Shown piece by piece: positions 11,281 through 17,932 of a DNA stretch of 20,842 nucleotides. The notes under the pieces are model-generated. The model worked only from the letters and a program-made list of their open reading frames with translations, had not been told where the DNA came from and made no database searches. The DNA comes from a virus. Location of the stretch: IMG/VR virus record IMGVR_UViG_3300025809_000163, positions 1 through 20,842 of that record. One strand, written 5' to 3'. The position numbers and the translations under genes were made by a program. Numbering within the stretch: position 1 is the first letter of the stretch; every line of letters starts with the position of its first letter.

Positions 11281-13617
11281 TTATAATCCCTTGTAAAGCT
11301 CGCCGTATTTCACAGCCTTGTATCCAGACGGGGTAGTAACGACCATCTCAGGCATTACACTCTCAACTTCCTGGGCCATTACACCCAATGTCATGCTACT
11401 GCTTAACCCTTTCTCAACAGCCTCATCATTCCAATCCCAAGTATACAAGCCTAATCCGTTTGGAAGATGGCCTACTTGGTTTATATTGGTTTTAAGACGG
11501 GCGTCGGACATCGCCGCCATCTGAGCGGCCATAGTCATGTAGTCCATAGCGCCAAGGTTTTTCTGCGTGGTTTGACTCTGGGGTATTGGAGCCGCGCCAA
11601 GAGCCTGTGACAGTAATCCGATAGATGTGTACGGAGCCTGCTGGTAGCCCTGGAACTGAGCCTTAGCTGCGTCGATAAGCTGCTGTTGTAGAGCCTGCTG
11701 TAGCATACCCTGCTGCTGTAGGTTCTGGTTAACCGTCTGTCCCATGCCGAAACCAAGGTTAGACAGTGAGCCCAGTTGACCTGCCGCGCCAAGACGCTGC
11801 GATGAGCCAGTAAGACCTGCAGCCTGGTTAGCAAGCTGTGCCTGAAGAGACTGTGAGGCGTTAAACTGTCCAGCCTGGTTAAGTGCTGACTGGTTCGCCA
11901 AAGCCGCCTGATTAGCTGCGCCTGCGCCAAACTGCGATGCCTGGTTAAGCGCTGCCTGATTAGCCAGGGCTGCTTGGTTCGCGGCAGATGCCCCAAACTG
12001 AGAAGCCGCCTGCTGTTGCGCTGACGCCTGGGCCATAGCCTGGTTCTGAGCAGCGGCACCGAATTGTCCTGCCTGATTCAATGCTGCCTGGTTAGCTAAG
12101 GCTGCCTGGTTGGCTGCTGACGCACCGAACTGAGAGGCTGCTTGCTGCTGTGCTGACCTCTGTGCTGCGGCCTGATTAGCTGCTTGAGCACCAAACTGCG
12201 CGGCAGCCTGCTGTTGTGCAGATGCCTGTGCAGCGGCTTGGTTCTGAGCCCCTGCGCCAAACTGTGCCGCTTGATTCGCTGCAGCTTGATTAGCAAGAGC
12301 AGCCTGATTGGCAGCAGATGCGCCAAATTGACTTGCAGCCTGTTGTTGAGCAGATGCTTGCGCTCCAGCGACGTTGCCAGCCTGAGCGCTAAACTGTCGA
12401 GCCTGGTTCTGCGCAGCCTGGTTGGCAAGAGCCGCCTGGTTAGCAGCGGATGCACTAAACTCACCTGCACGCATGCCAGCCGCCTGATTGGCCAGGGCTG
12501 CTTGCTGTGCCAGGTTAGCGCTAGTAGTGCCAGCCTGTAGACCCGCCTGCTGGTTAGCAAGGCTAGCCTGCATTCTGCCAGCAATGTCTTGTTGCGCCAT
12601 GCCCTGGGCTTGAGTAAATCCAGCCTGACGTAACTGACCTGCAGATCGTGCGGCCTGTTCGGCAAATGCGCGATTAGTCTCGGCCTCCATCAAAGCCTGT
12701 CGAGAGCCACCAAAAGCACCTGCTGCGCTTGCTTGAGCTCCAGCTTGGCCCATTGATATCTGTCGGGCGCGATCTAGGTCAGACAGTGTAGACTGCACAA
12801 CCTGGCTTTCATAAGGGTTGTAATACTGACTTAGGTCAGTGCCAGCTAATTGGCCAGCCGTCACATCTCTGGACGTTACTGTCGGTGCGCCGCCTAATCT
12901 TTCTGCGCCGAATCCAGTTGCCCCAGTGCGAGCAGCGTCATAACCCTGAGCGCCGAGTCCAGCAGCCTGGAATCCAGTAGCGCCTGCACGCTCTGCGCCA
13001 TAGCCCTGAGCGCCTAGCCCAGCAGCTTGGAAGCCCTGAGAGCCAACATCTGCGGCACCAAAGCCAGTGGCTCCAGCCTGAGCTGCACCATAGCCTGTTG
13101 CGCCTACATCAGCACCCTGGAACCCTCTAGCGCCAGCTTGTGCCGCGCCGTAACCTTGTGCGCCAGTCTGAGTTGCCCGATAGCCAGGAGACCGCACGTT
13201 CATGGGCTGATAGTTCATCTCTCTAGCAGCGCCAGCCATAGCGCCCTGAATACCCTGCGCGGCACTCTGATTAATATTTGGAGCTTGCGGAGCTTGCTGT
13301 TGCTGCTGCTGTACGCGACCGCCAGCTTTACCGCCGCCACCAGGCCGTCCGGCAGAATCCAGCACTTGCGGCATAACGGGAGGCGCCAGCTTAGGTCCAG
13401 ACTGTGGCGTAGGAGTCCTTTTGACAATTAAATCGCTTGGCGGCCTTACAGGGCCTCCTACATTCATTACATTCTCATCTTGCGGTACTGGGCGCTGTCC
13501 TGGCGGTTCCGTTACTGACGGGCCATAGTTAACCTGAGATGGGGATATAGGGCCAGGCTGCATTCTTTGCTGTCCAGCCATGCCTACTTGTTGTGGTACA
13601 CCGTTACCTGAAGCCAT
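11281..13617 (-). CDS. 778-residue repeat protein with C-terminal S74 (intramolecular chaperone) domain
   Basis: Likely a long virion fibre or tail appendage. Layout: Pro/Gln-rich N-terminus (1-140); nine 10-residue repeats of form xGAxG(Y/F)xxxx (151-240) preceded by a degenerate one; a helical linker (about 250-340); ten 22-residue Ala/Gln/Asn repeats in perfect register (386-605), with two degenerate units before them (342, 364); a Gln/Leu-rich helical region; and a short S74 domain from S704-D705 (MSDARLKTNINQV) through GVMAQEVESVMP to the end. S74 domains trimerise and fold phage fibres, then often cut themselves off at the Ser-Asp site. Here only about 75 residues remain, shorter than in endosialidases. 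Strong GGAGG ribosome site; TAATG overlap with the gene before. Fibre role is inferred from S74 and repeats. Confidence 0.75.
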   Translation of the reverse strand: MASGNGVPQQVGMAGQQRMQPGPISPSQVNYGPSVTEPPGQRPVPQDENVMNVGGPVRPPSDLIVKRTPTPQSGPKLAPPVMPQVLDSAGRPGGGGKAGGRVQQQQQQAPQAPNINQSAAQGIQGAMAGAAREMNYQPMNVRSPGYRATQTGAQGYGAAQAGARGFQGADVGATGYGAAQAGATGFGAADVGSQGFQAAGLGAQGYGAERAGATGFQAAGLGAQGYDAARTGATGFGAERLGGAPTVTSRDVTAGQLAGTDLSQYYNPYESQVVQSTLSDLDRARQISMGQAGAQASAAGAFGGSRQALMEAETNRAFAEQAARSAGQLRQAGFTQAQGMAQQDIAGRMQASLANQQAGLQAGTTSANLAQQAALANQAAGMRAGEFSASAANQAALANQAAQNQARQFSAQAGNVAGAQASAQQQAASQFGASAANQAALANQAAANQAAQFGAGAQNQAAAQASAQQQAAAQFGAQAANQAAAQRSAQQQAASQFGASAANQAALANQAALNQAGQFGAAAQNQAMAQASAQQQAASQFGASAANQAALANQAALNQASQFGAGAANQAALANQSALNQAGQFNASQSLQAQLANQAAGLTGSSQRLGAAGQLGSLSNLGFGMGQTVNQNLQQQGMLQQALQQQLIDAAKAQFQGYQQAPYTSIGLLSQALGAAPIPQSQTTQKNLGAMDYMTMAAQMAAMSDARLKTNINQVGHLPNGLGLYTWDWNDEAVEKGLSSSMTLGVMAQEVESVMPEMVVTTPSGYKAVKYGELYKGL
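11284..11508 (-). other. S74 intramolecular chaperone domain (second copy in window)
   Basis: Residues 704-778 of the repeat protein. Ser-Asp at the domain start, RLKTNI, WDWNDEA and GVMAQEVESVMPEMV are the S74 landmarks, matched by SDEREKKNI and [14 protein letters not shown] in the tail fibre at 18717-20825. The copy stops directly after the core, without the helical tail seen in that other protein. Confidence 0.8.
11803..12462 (-). repeat. Ten tandem 66-bp units (22-residue coding repeats)
   Basis: Ten units of exactly 66 bases, each beginning (Q/E)F, with no insertion or deletion. Two unit types recur: one with ASAANQAALANQAALNQ, the other with AGAQNQAAAQASAQQQ. Their order is A-B-A-B-B-A-B-A-A plus a diverged last unit. 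The 22-residue length equals two 11-residue (hendecad) helical repeats. Two degenerate units extend the array upstream to 12594. Confidence 0.93.
12898..13167 (-). repeat. Nine tandem 30-bp units (decapeptide coding repeats)
   Basis: Nine 10-residue units such as AGATGFGAAD, LGAQGYGAER and VGSQGFQAAG in perfect register (protein residues 151-240). A weaker unit, VRSPGYRATQ, precedes them. The fixed features are Gly-Ala at positions 2-3, Gly at 5, Tyr or Phe at 6 and Ala at 8. This is a different repeat class from the 22-residue array in the same protein. Confidence 0.92.
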
Positions 13618-14399
13618 TATGAAATCCTCCCTACGTTCCGCATATCGAACATCATCTGATCAATGCCTTTCTTTGGCGCTGCAGGCAGGCTTAACTGATT
13701 GCCAGGAGCTGAGGGAACATTAAGTTGCTGTAGTTGCGGCATTACTGTCTGGGGCGCGGCTGCCGCCAATGAAGGGGCGTTCATAGCTGGCAATGCTGCG
13801 CTCAACTGGGGCCCTTCAGGAAATACCTGCAGTTGTGATCCGTAGTCATAGGGGTCGATTCTATTGTTGCGACCACTAAAGTCTTGCCCAGCGACTTCAA
13901 TGTTTCCTCCGCGAGTGTCAGGCATTGGAGCTGTGTTTCTTAATCCTGCGTAGGGGTTATAGTCAACCGGAATGCTGCCAACTCTGTCAGAGCCAGGGTA
14001 GGAAGGATAGGGATTAAAATTATTCGTATTTCCGCCAGCAAACAGCTCACTGTATTCTTTTGCGTAGGCAGGCTCTCTTCTCTCAAACTCAGCAACAGCC
14101 TGGTCAAACAAATCGCCAGAGCTGTATCCAGACATACCACCAGCAAAGTCTTGAGCTTGCGGCATGCCAGCCATGGCATCGGCAGGTGCACCCATTCCAA
14201 ATGCAGATGCAGCGGCTAGGTTATTTTCCATTGCGGCCTGCTGAGTAGGATTAAAGCCAGCAACGTCTATACCATAGTATGGCATGTAGCCAATCTTCTG
14301 GACCTCTTCAGCTCGCGCTAGATTCCGCTTTGTTGCGTTCTCTGCCCACACTGGTATTTCTGTTTTTGTGGATTGACCACCGCCCTTGCCACCGCTCAT
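13617..14399 (-). CDS. Virion-associated protein, unknown function
   Basis: A 260-residue protein starting MSGGKGGGQSTKTEIPVWAE, with NLARAEEVQKIGYMPYYGID (31-50) and AGFNPTQQAAMENNLAAASA. I recognise this N-terminal arrangement from uncharacterised structural proteins of aquatic phages. The middle and end are Pro/Gly/Gln-rich and probably disordered, closing with PKKGIDQMMFDMRNVGRIS. There is no membrane segment or enzyme motif. It starts after AAGGA, just past the stop of the GNAT-like gene. Its TAA overlaps the start of the 778-residue repeat protein, suggesting the two are made together and may assemble together. A tail-accessory or internal head role is the best guess. Confidence 0.62.
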   Translation of the reverse strand: MSGGKGGGQSTKTEIPVWAENATKRNLARAEEVQKIGYMPYYGIDVAGFNPTQQAAMENNLAAASAFGMGAPADAMAGMPQAQDFAGGMSGYSSGDLFDQAVAEFERREPAYAKEYSELFAGGNTNNFNPYPSYPGSDRVGSIPVDYNPYAGLRNTAPMPDTRGGNIEVAGQDFSGRNNRIDPYDYGSQLQVFPEGPQLSAALPAMNAPSLAAAAPQTVMPQLQQLNVPSAPGNQLSLPAAPKKGIDQMMFDMRNVGRIS

Positions 14400-14400
14400 A

Positions 14401-14769
14401 TCATATATCCTTGCTAAGTGTCGTGAACGCCTCGGTCCACCCTTTGCTTAATAAGACCCTTGCCCAGCCTCTACGGCCAGCAACAGTCATGCCCGTGCAT
14501 CCTTGCTGTCTTGCAAACTCTACCGCCGACTCGTCCATGTCAACTATCTGATTCTTCTCGCCACCCGCCAAAAAAATGTGCAGCACTTTCTTCCTGGGAA
14601 ACGATATTATCTCTGTAACAGCGCAGCCGTGTTCTGCTGGCCAAAACTGCATGTATCCGTTCTTTATGGCTTCAACAATGTCCTGGTACTCGTGCGTCCC
14701 GCCACTGTACTCCAAGGCTGCCTTTATCCACTTCTCGCAACGATCTAGCTCTTCTTGTAAATCTGCCAT
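14401..14769 (-). CDS. GNAT-like small protein of the virion gene cluster
   Basis: A 122-residue protein. Residues 10-20 (RCEKWIKAALE), YQDIVEAIKNGYMQFWPAEH (28-47), VTEIISFPRKKVLHIFLAGG (51-70) and FARQQGCTGMTVAGRRGWARVL (85-106) follow the strand-helix order of a small GNAT acetyltransferase fold. The GRRGWARVL end resembles the final helix-strand of that fold. I recall close relatives in podoviruses annotated as acetyltransferase or internal virion protein A. The usual acetyl-CoA pyrophosphate loop (Q/RxxGxG/A) is not evident, so the protein may be structural rather than catalytic. Preceded by a 33-base gap containing an extended -10 promoter sequence and a GGGGGA ribosome site. Confidence 0.68.
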   Translation of the reverse strand: MADLQEELDRCEKWIKAALEYSGGTHEYQDIVEAIKNGYMQFWPAEHGCAVTEIISFPRKKVLHIFLAGGEKNQIVDMDESAVEFARQQGCTGMTVAGRRGWARVLLSKGWTEAFTTLSKDI

Positions 14770-14792
14770 ATATCCCCCTAAATAATTGGCCG

Positions 14793-14801
14793 ATTATAGC
14801 A
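14793..14801 (-). promoter_or_regulatory. Possible internal promoter (extended -10)
   Basis: In the 33-base gap between the C1q-like and GNAT-like genes, the minus strand reads TGCTATAAT, a perfect extended -10 element. No good -35 hexamer lies 16-18 bases upstream (AACCAG at 17). Extended -10 promoters can work without one. The gap is among the few non-overlapping spacers of the late unit, which makes a functional site more likely than inside a gene. Confidence 0.4.
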
Positions 14802-14802
14802 T

Positions 14803-15462
14803 TTATTGACGGCTTCTGGTTATTGTAAGGTCAATTGGCTTGGACGCTGGCGCAAAAGATGTTGCGGCAGACCCATCAAGCCATAAATCGGTATCACTAA
14901 CCGCAAACCTTGCCTGCATATAAGAGCCTGCAGTTACCTCAACTTGATCACTAACAGCCAAGACAATAAACTGATCGTTAGCATGCACCGTAACCCTTTC
15001 TGAGTGGTCCAGGTTTGTGCCATTAACAGCCATCCAATAATACGCTGTCTTCGTTGATCCGCTTGACGATTTAAGCTGCAGGTGTCCCGCAATAGAATAC
15101 ACCCCCGCTTCAGCAAACCTAATTTTTGTATTATCGCTGGGATCAATGCTCAATCCACCATTAGCGCTTACCGACGTAAACGATATATTGTACGCAGTGT
15201 CTGCCGACGCCGCAGTAATGCTGCTGGTGGCTGAAAACTCACCATAACCGTCAGCTAATACAATTTGCCTAAACTCACCATTCTTGGATATTACCGGGTA
15301 ACCAGTTCGGTCCCACAATACGACGCCATCTTCTGCCGCCGTATCACCCGCTATGTAATAGGCCAGCTTGGTTTTAGTCCTGGCTAGAAAGCTAACAAGT
15401 CGCTCTCCCCAGGGCTTCCATTCTGGACCTAACGGGGGTGGCGGGTTCTCAGCCAGGCTCAT
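14803..15462 (-). CDS. C1q/TNF-like fibre or capsid-decoration protein
   Basis: A 219-residue protein in two parts. Residues 1-72 contain PPPPLGPEWKPWGERLVSFL and a short beta segment (VLWDRTGYPVISKNGEFRQI), a phage attachment-type N-terminus. Residues about 88-214 form a C1q/TNF-type jelly roll: AYNISFTSVSANGG, IRFAEAGVYSIAGHLQLKSS, YWMAVNGTNLDHS, ANDQFIVLAVSDQVEVTAGS and a final beta strand. Such domains trimerise and serve as fibre tips or head decoration in phages. The ATG overlaps the stop of the gp10-like gene as ATGA. A host-recognition or particle-stabilising role is likely; which one cannot be told from sequence. No collagen-like stalk is present. Confidence 0.8.
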   Translation of the reverse strand: MSLAENPPPPLGPEWKPWGERLVSFLARTKTKLAYYIAGDTAAEDGVVLWDRTGYPVISKNGEFRQIVLADGYGEFSATSSITAASADTAYNISFTSVSANGGLSIDPSDNTKIRFAEAGVYSIAGHLQLKSSSGSTKTAYYWMAVNGTNLDHSERVTVHANDQFIVLAVSDQVEVTAGSYMQARFAVSDTDLWLDGSAATSFAPASKPIDLTITRSRQ

Positions 15463-16937
15463 CGCTTGCCGCCTGGGATTACATTAAGCCGCATCTTGCC
15501 TGCACGCCAATCTTTAAGCTCGGTGCCATTAATACGCATCCTGACCTGGCGACCACTAAACCTGGCGCCTGTTGGGTTAGCAAGAGCGAACGGCCCGTGG
15601 CTAACTTCTGAGTCATTAGGGTAGAACCTGGTCTTAAAGGTCAGGGTAACTTCGCCCTGGTTAAGCTCGTCCGGGATAATCTCATTTACTTTGGCGATCT
15701 GATCGCCCTGAGCAATCGATATAGGTCCACTCTCTAGGAATGTCTCACTACCATTGTGTGAGTACCCGGTCTCATGGTTTAGCACGTTACCAGAGGTATC
15801 AAACATAATAGGGTTAGTGAATACGCCTGCATCAACTGCAGAGCTGCGAGATAACTCACCAATGTTCCAGTGGCCTTCCTTGTAGTCGAACACAACGTAT
15901 CGGTCGTTCTCTAGAGAGTCGGCGCTGGGGTAGAACCACCACACCTCACCAAACTGAGAGTTGTTGACTGCAAACGCCTTGCTTTTCTGGGCGTGGTTTA
16001 TGTCCTTAAAAACGTGATCTGAGACATCGCAGGGCATTTCCTGTACAGATGATCCGTTGTAGGTAAAGAAGCTCTTAGAGCCCATCCAGAAGGCTCCCTC
16101 GTCCACCGCAACTGCAGCCATGCGAGATATGGTGCCGCAAGATGTACCAACTCGCTGGAAACCATAAACAGTTGGCGGGCCATTGTATGTGGCAACGTGC
16201 GCGTCCAGGGAGGTTAGGATAAGTGTACGGCCCCTTACTCGGATACCGCACATAATCTCGCCAGAGGTCTGCAGCTCAAGATCACCAGCCTGGTTAATCG
16301 CTGTAGGCGTCCAATCTGTGTTGTCTTCTCTGTCACACCACTTTACAAGGCGCGGATTACTGCCTGCACCTAGAGCAAATATAAAGCGCTCTTCAGTAAC
16401 AACAATAGCGCCATTGCCTACAGGGGCATTTGTAATTGCTGCAGCGGGGGTGCCGGTATTTAACTGCCACTCGTATATCTTGCCGTCCTTTGATGAACAG
16501 GCGATCAAATATTGACCCCAGGTATCCATGGACCAGGATGTGGCCTCTTCTGGCACGCCGTCACTAGGACGTTCTGTGCTGTAGTAAGAGGTGCCATAGA
16601 ACGATCCGCCATAGCCAAGATTCTGGTCTGCGTTAAGGTCGCCAGTGGTAAAGCTAGTAGGGGTAATGTCAGAAACCGTACCCACTTTATTAACGTGGTA
16701 CAGCTTTTCATAAGTACCTGCCGCGATGTGGGAGTCTGCACTGTTGTCAGTCCATGTAATAGCGCCTCTGGGGGCGTAAGTGAATGCACTGGCCTTACGG
16801 GTAGTCCAACCGCCAACAGGCCGCACAGAGCCATTCTGCCACCTTATGAGGTTGGCATCTCGCCACCGGCCTACAGAATCCAGGTCAGTACCATGCTTAA
16901 AGATACCTGCTGGAATGTCTACGCTAACATATGCCAT
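15459..16937 (-). CDS. Tail/head-closure protein resembling P22 gp10 (stabilisation protein)
   Basis: A 492-residue, almost all-beta protein. The start, VDIPAGIFKHGTDLDSVGRW, then RWQNGSVRPVGGW, is a signature I associate with podoviral tail or stabilisation proteins. Repeated strand pairs with Trp and Tyr (SWSMDTWGQYLIACSSKDGK, then LVKWCDREDNTDWT; MAAVAVDEGAFWMGSKSFFT; DRYVVFDYKEGHWNIGEL) suggest a beta-propeller, which is the known fold of P22 gp10. That protein joins the tail hub below the portal, closes the filled head and holds the needle and spikes. Length is close to P22 gp10 (472). AAGGAAG lies before the ATG. With a P22-like portal in the same operon the role is well supported. Confidence 0.78.
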   Translation of the reverse strand: MAYVSVDIPAGIFKHGTDLDSVGRWRDANLIRWQNGSVRPVGGWTTRKASAFTYAPRGAITWTDNSADSHIAAGTYEKLYHVNKVGTVSDITPTSFTTGDLNADQNLGYGGSFYGTSYYSTERPSDGVPEEATSWSMDTWGQYLIACSSKDGKIYEWQLNTGTPAAAITNAPVGNGAIVVTEERFIFALGAGSNPRLVKWCDREDNTDWTPTAINQAGDLELQTSGEIMCGIRVRGRTLILTSLDAHVATYNGPPTVYGFQRVGTSCGTISRMAAVAVDEGAFWMGSKSFFTYNGSSVQEMPCDVSDHVFKDINHAQKSKAFAVNNSQFGEVWWFYPSADSLENDRYVVFDYKEGHWNIGELSRSSAVDAGVFTNPIMFDTSGNVLNHETGYSHNGSETFLESGPISIAQGDQIAKVNEIIPDELNQGEVTLTFKTRFYPNDSEVSHGPFALANPTGARFSGRQVRMRINGTELKDWRAGKMRLNVIPGGKR

Positions 16938-16968
16938 TTATACTTCCTTTGCAGAGCGACGGAGGCGG

Positions 16969-17349
16969 CTACTTACCGCGCATCTCCATAATTTTTCCGG
17001 CACCGCGAATACCAAAACTGGAACTGATCGCGATGAATAATAAATACTGATACCACTCAGGCAGCTTGTCTAGCGCCTCAAATCCTTCAGCCACCCGGTC
17101 AATTACCGACACGTCATTGGCTGCTATTGCGTAGCCAACCATAAACACGGGGATAGCTAACACAATGGTCCAAAACTCATCCTTCCAGGAGCTGCTAGAG
17201 GCATCTGCCATCTTGCTCTCCCAGTCAGCACTGTTCTGGATAACATTCATCTTGGCGTCATGCTTGGCCTGCTTTTCCGCAGCCTTATTGGCCAGGAACG
17301 TCTTGCCAATATCAGCAACCGGGCCGATTAACGCCGTAAATATACTCAC
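16969..17349 (-). CDS. Putative holin with two membrane segments
   Basis: A 126-residue membrane protein. An amphipathic N-terminal region (1-22) and a charged helical part come first. Residues 60-77 (WTIVLAIPVFMVGYAIA) and 100-117 (YQYLLFIAISSSFGIRGAG) are membrane segments, separated by a short acidic loop ending LPEWYQY. The WKDEFW motif before the first and the SFGIRGAGK after the second recur in phage proteins annotated as holin. The start is GTG, and GTGA overlaps the stop of the preceding 61-residue gene. If a holin, it would release the M15 endolysin encoded about 15 kb downstream. It sits in a cluster of small proteins, three of them with membrane helices. Holin function is inferred. 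Confidence 0.68.
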   Translation of the reverse strand: MSIFTALIGPVADIGKTFLANKAAEKQAKHDAKMNVIQNSADWESKMADASSSSWKDEFWTIVLAIPVFMVGYAIAANDVSVIDRVAEGFEALDKLPEWYQYLLFIAISSSFGIRGAGKIMEMRGK

Positions 17350-17531
17350 TGAATAAGCCTTTCAAGCAAAGGTGATGCAATGACCAGCGGGTAAAGAAAC
17401 CACAGGCGCTTATCTATATCATCAAAGCGCTTGGTTCCAGCGTCCAGTTGCTTCTCGATGTTTTTGTATCGAGCCAGGCATTCACGTTCGTGAGCGTCTA
17501 AACGCTGGATGGCTTCTTTAACCGTTGGCAT
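17346..17531 (-). CDS. Small coiled-coil protein with C-terminal membrane helix
   Basis: A 61-residue protein. Residues 1-42 are a charged coiled coil (KEAIQRLDAHERECLARYKN; LDAGTKRFDDIDKRL). Residues 43-58 (LWFLYPLVIASPLLER) are a short hydrophobic helix. The layout resembles XhlA-type phage lysis proteins, which have an N-terminal coiled coil and a C-terminal membrane anchor, and which work with a holin. The next gene, overlapping by four bases, is the putative holin, supporting a shared lysis role. AGGAGAG precedes the ATG and overlaps the stop of the gene before. The membrane helix is short, so peripheral attachment is possible. Confidence 0.7.
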   Translation of the reverse strand: MPTVKEAIQRLDAHERECLARYKNIEKQLDAGTKRFDDIDKRLWFLYPLVIASPLLERLIQ

Positions 17532-17537
17532 GTCTAA

Positions 17538-17753
17538 TTACTCTCCTGGCTCTTCTTTGTCCAGGTCAGCAACTAGCATGTTGATAAATGCATCTTTGCC
17601 TACTGAAAGCTGATCGAGGTTAAACTGAGTAGACCTGATCTTTCTATCCAGGTCATTGCAGTGATTTACCATCACCTGCTGCTGCTCAGTCATGTCTTCA
17701 AAAATGTACTCTACTTCGTTTATCACTATGGGAGTTGTTTTTTTCTCGCCCAT
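17538..17753 (-). CDS. Small coiled-coil protein (DUF6447-like)
   Basis: A 71-residue acidic protein. Residues 8-20 (PIVINEVEYIFED) give a short beta hairpin, followed by a long helix (MTEQQQVMVNHCNDLDRKIR, then STQFNLDQLSVGKDAFINML). The layout, a short 'ITIDGKEY'-like hairpin plus a helix, matches what I recall of DUF6447 proteins near phage tail and lysis genes; function unknown. AAGGAG lies before the ATG. Neighbours on both sides carry membrane helices, so it may be a soluble partner in lysis or a chaperone. The family name is from memory and should be taken as tentative. Confidence 0.68.
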   Translation of the reverse strand: MGEKKTTPIVINEVEYIFEDMTEQQQVMVNHCNDLDRKIRSTQFNLDQLSVGKDAFINMLVADLDKEEPGE

Positions 17754-17770
17754 GTCGTGCTCCTTCCAGG

Positions 17771-17932
17771 TTATTGTTTGGCTTTATTGCCAAGGAATGC
17801 GAACTGCTCCAAAACCTTGTAGGCTTTTGCAACAAATTCATCGTCTTTCGGTGTATCGGTGTAATTGCACACTACGCTGGCTATTGTAACCAGTGACGTT
17901 ACAAGCACATATAAATCGAGTAAATATTCCAC
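17771..17932 (-). CDS. 53-residue single-pass membrane protein with GTG start
   Basis: Sequence begins (V/M)EYLLDLYVLVTSLVTIASV and ends DEFVAKAYKVLEQFAFLGNKAKQ. Residues 3-22 are a membrane helix; the rest is a short charged helix. Start choice: GTG at 17930-17932 overlaps the stop of the upstream gene as TAGTG, and a full GGAGG (17939-17943) lies six bases before it, so translation is well supported despite the GTG and small size. I recall short phage proteins of the same layout (a hydrophobic 20-mer, then a 30-residue charged helix ending in Lys) near lysis genes. A pinholin, antiholin or lysis accessory are possible; nothing decides between them. Confidence 0.72.
   Translation of the reverse strand: MEYLLDLYVLVTSLVTIASVVCNYTDTPKDDEFVAKAYKVLEQFAFLGNKAKQ

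Noticed and set aside
11535-12059. Another alternative-frame ORF in the 22-residue repeat array
   Set aside because: Same cause: periodic sequence keeps the frame open; no start context and no recognisable protein.
11803-12594. CRISPR-like reading of the regularly spaced repeats
   Set aside because: Units are contiguous, coding and in frame with no unique spacers, and no cas genes are present.
12096-12665. Long minus-strand frame (189 codons) in another register inside the repeat gene
   Set aside because: The repetitive DNA lacks stops in several frames; the product is Leu/Arg-rich nonsense, while the main frame has a ribosome site, coupled start and an S74 domain.
13027-13431. Plus-strand ORF opposite the decapeptide repeats
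   Set aside because: Periodic antisense of Gly/Ala repeats; no ribosome site, and no neighbouring genes on that strand.
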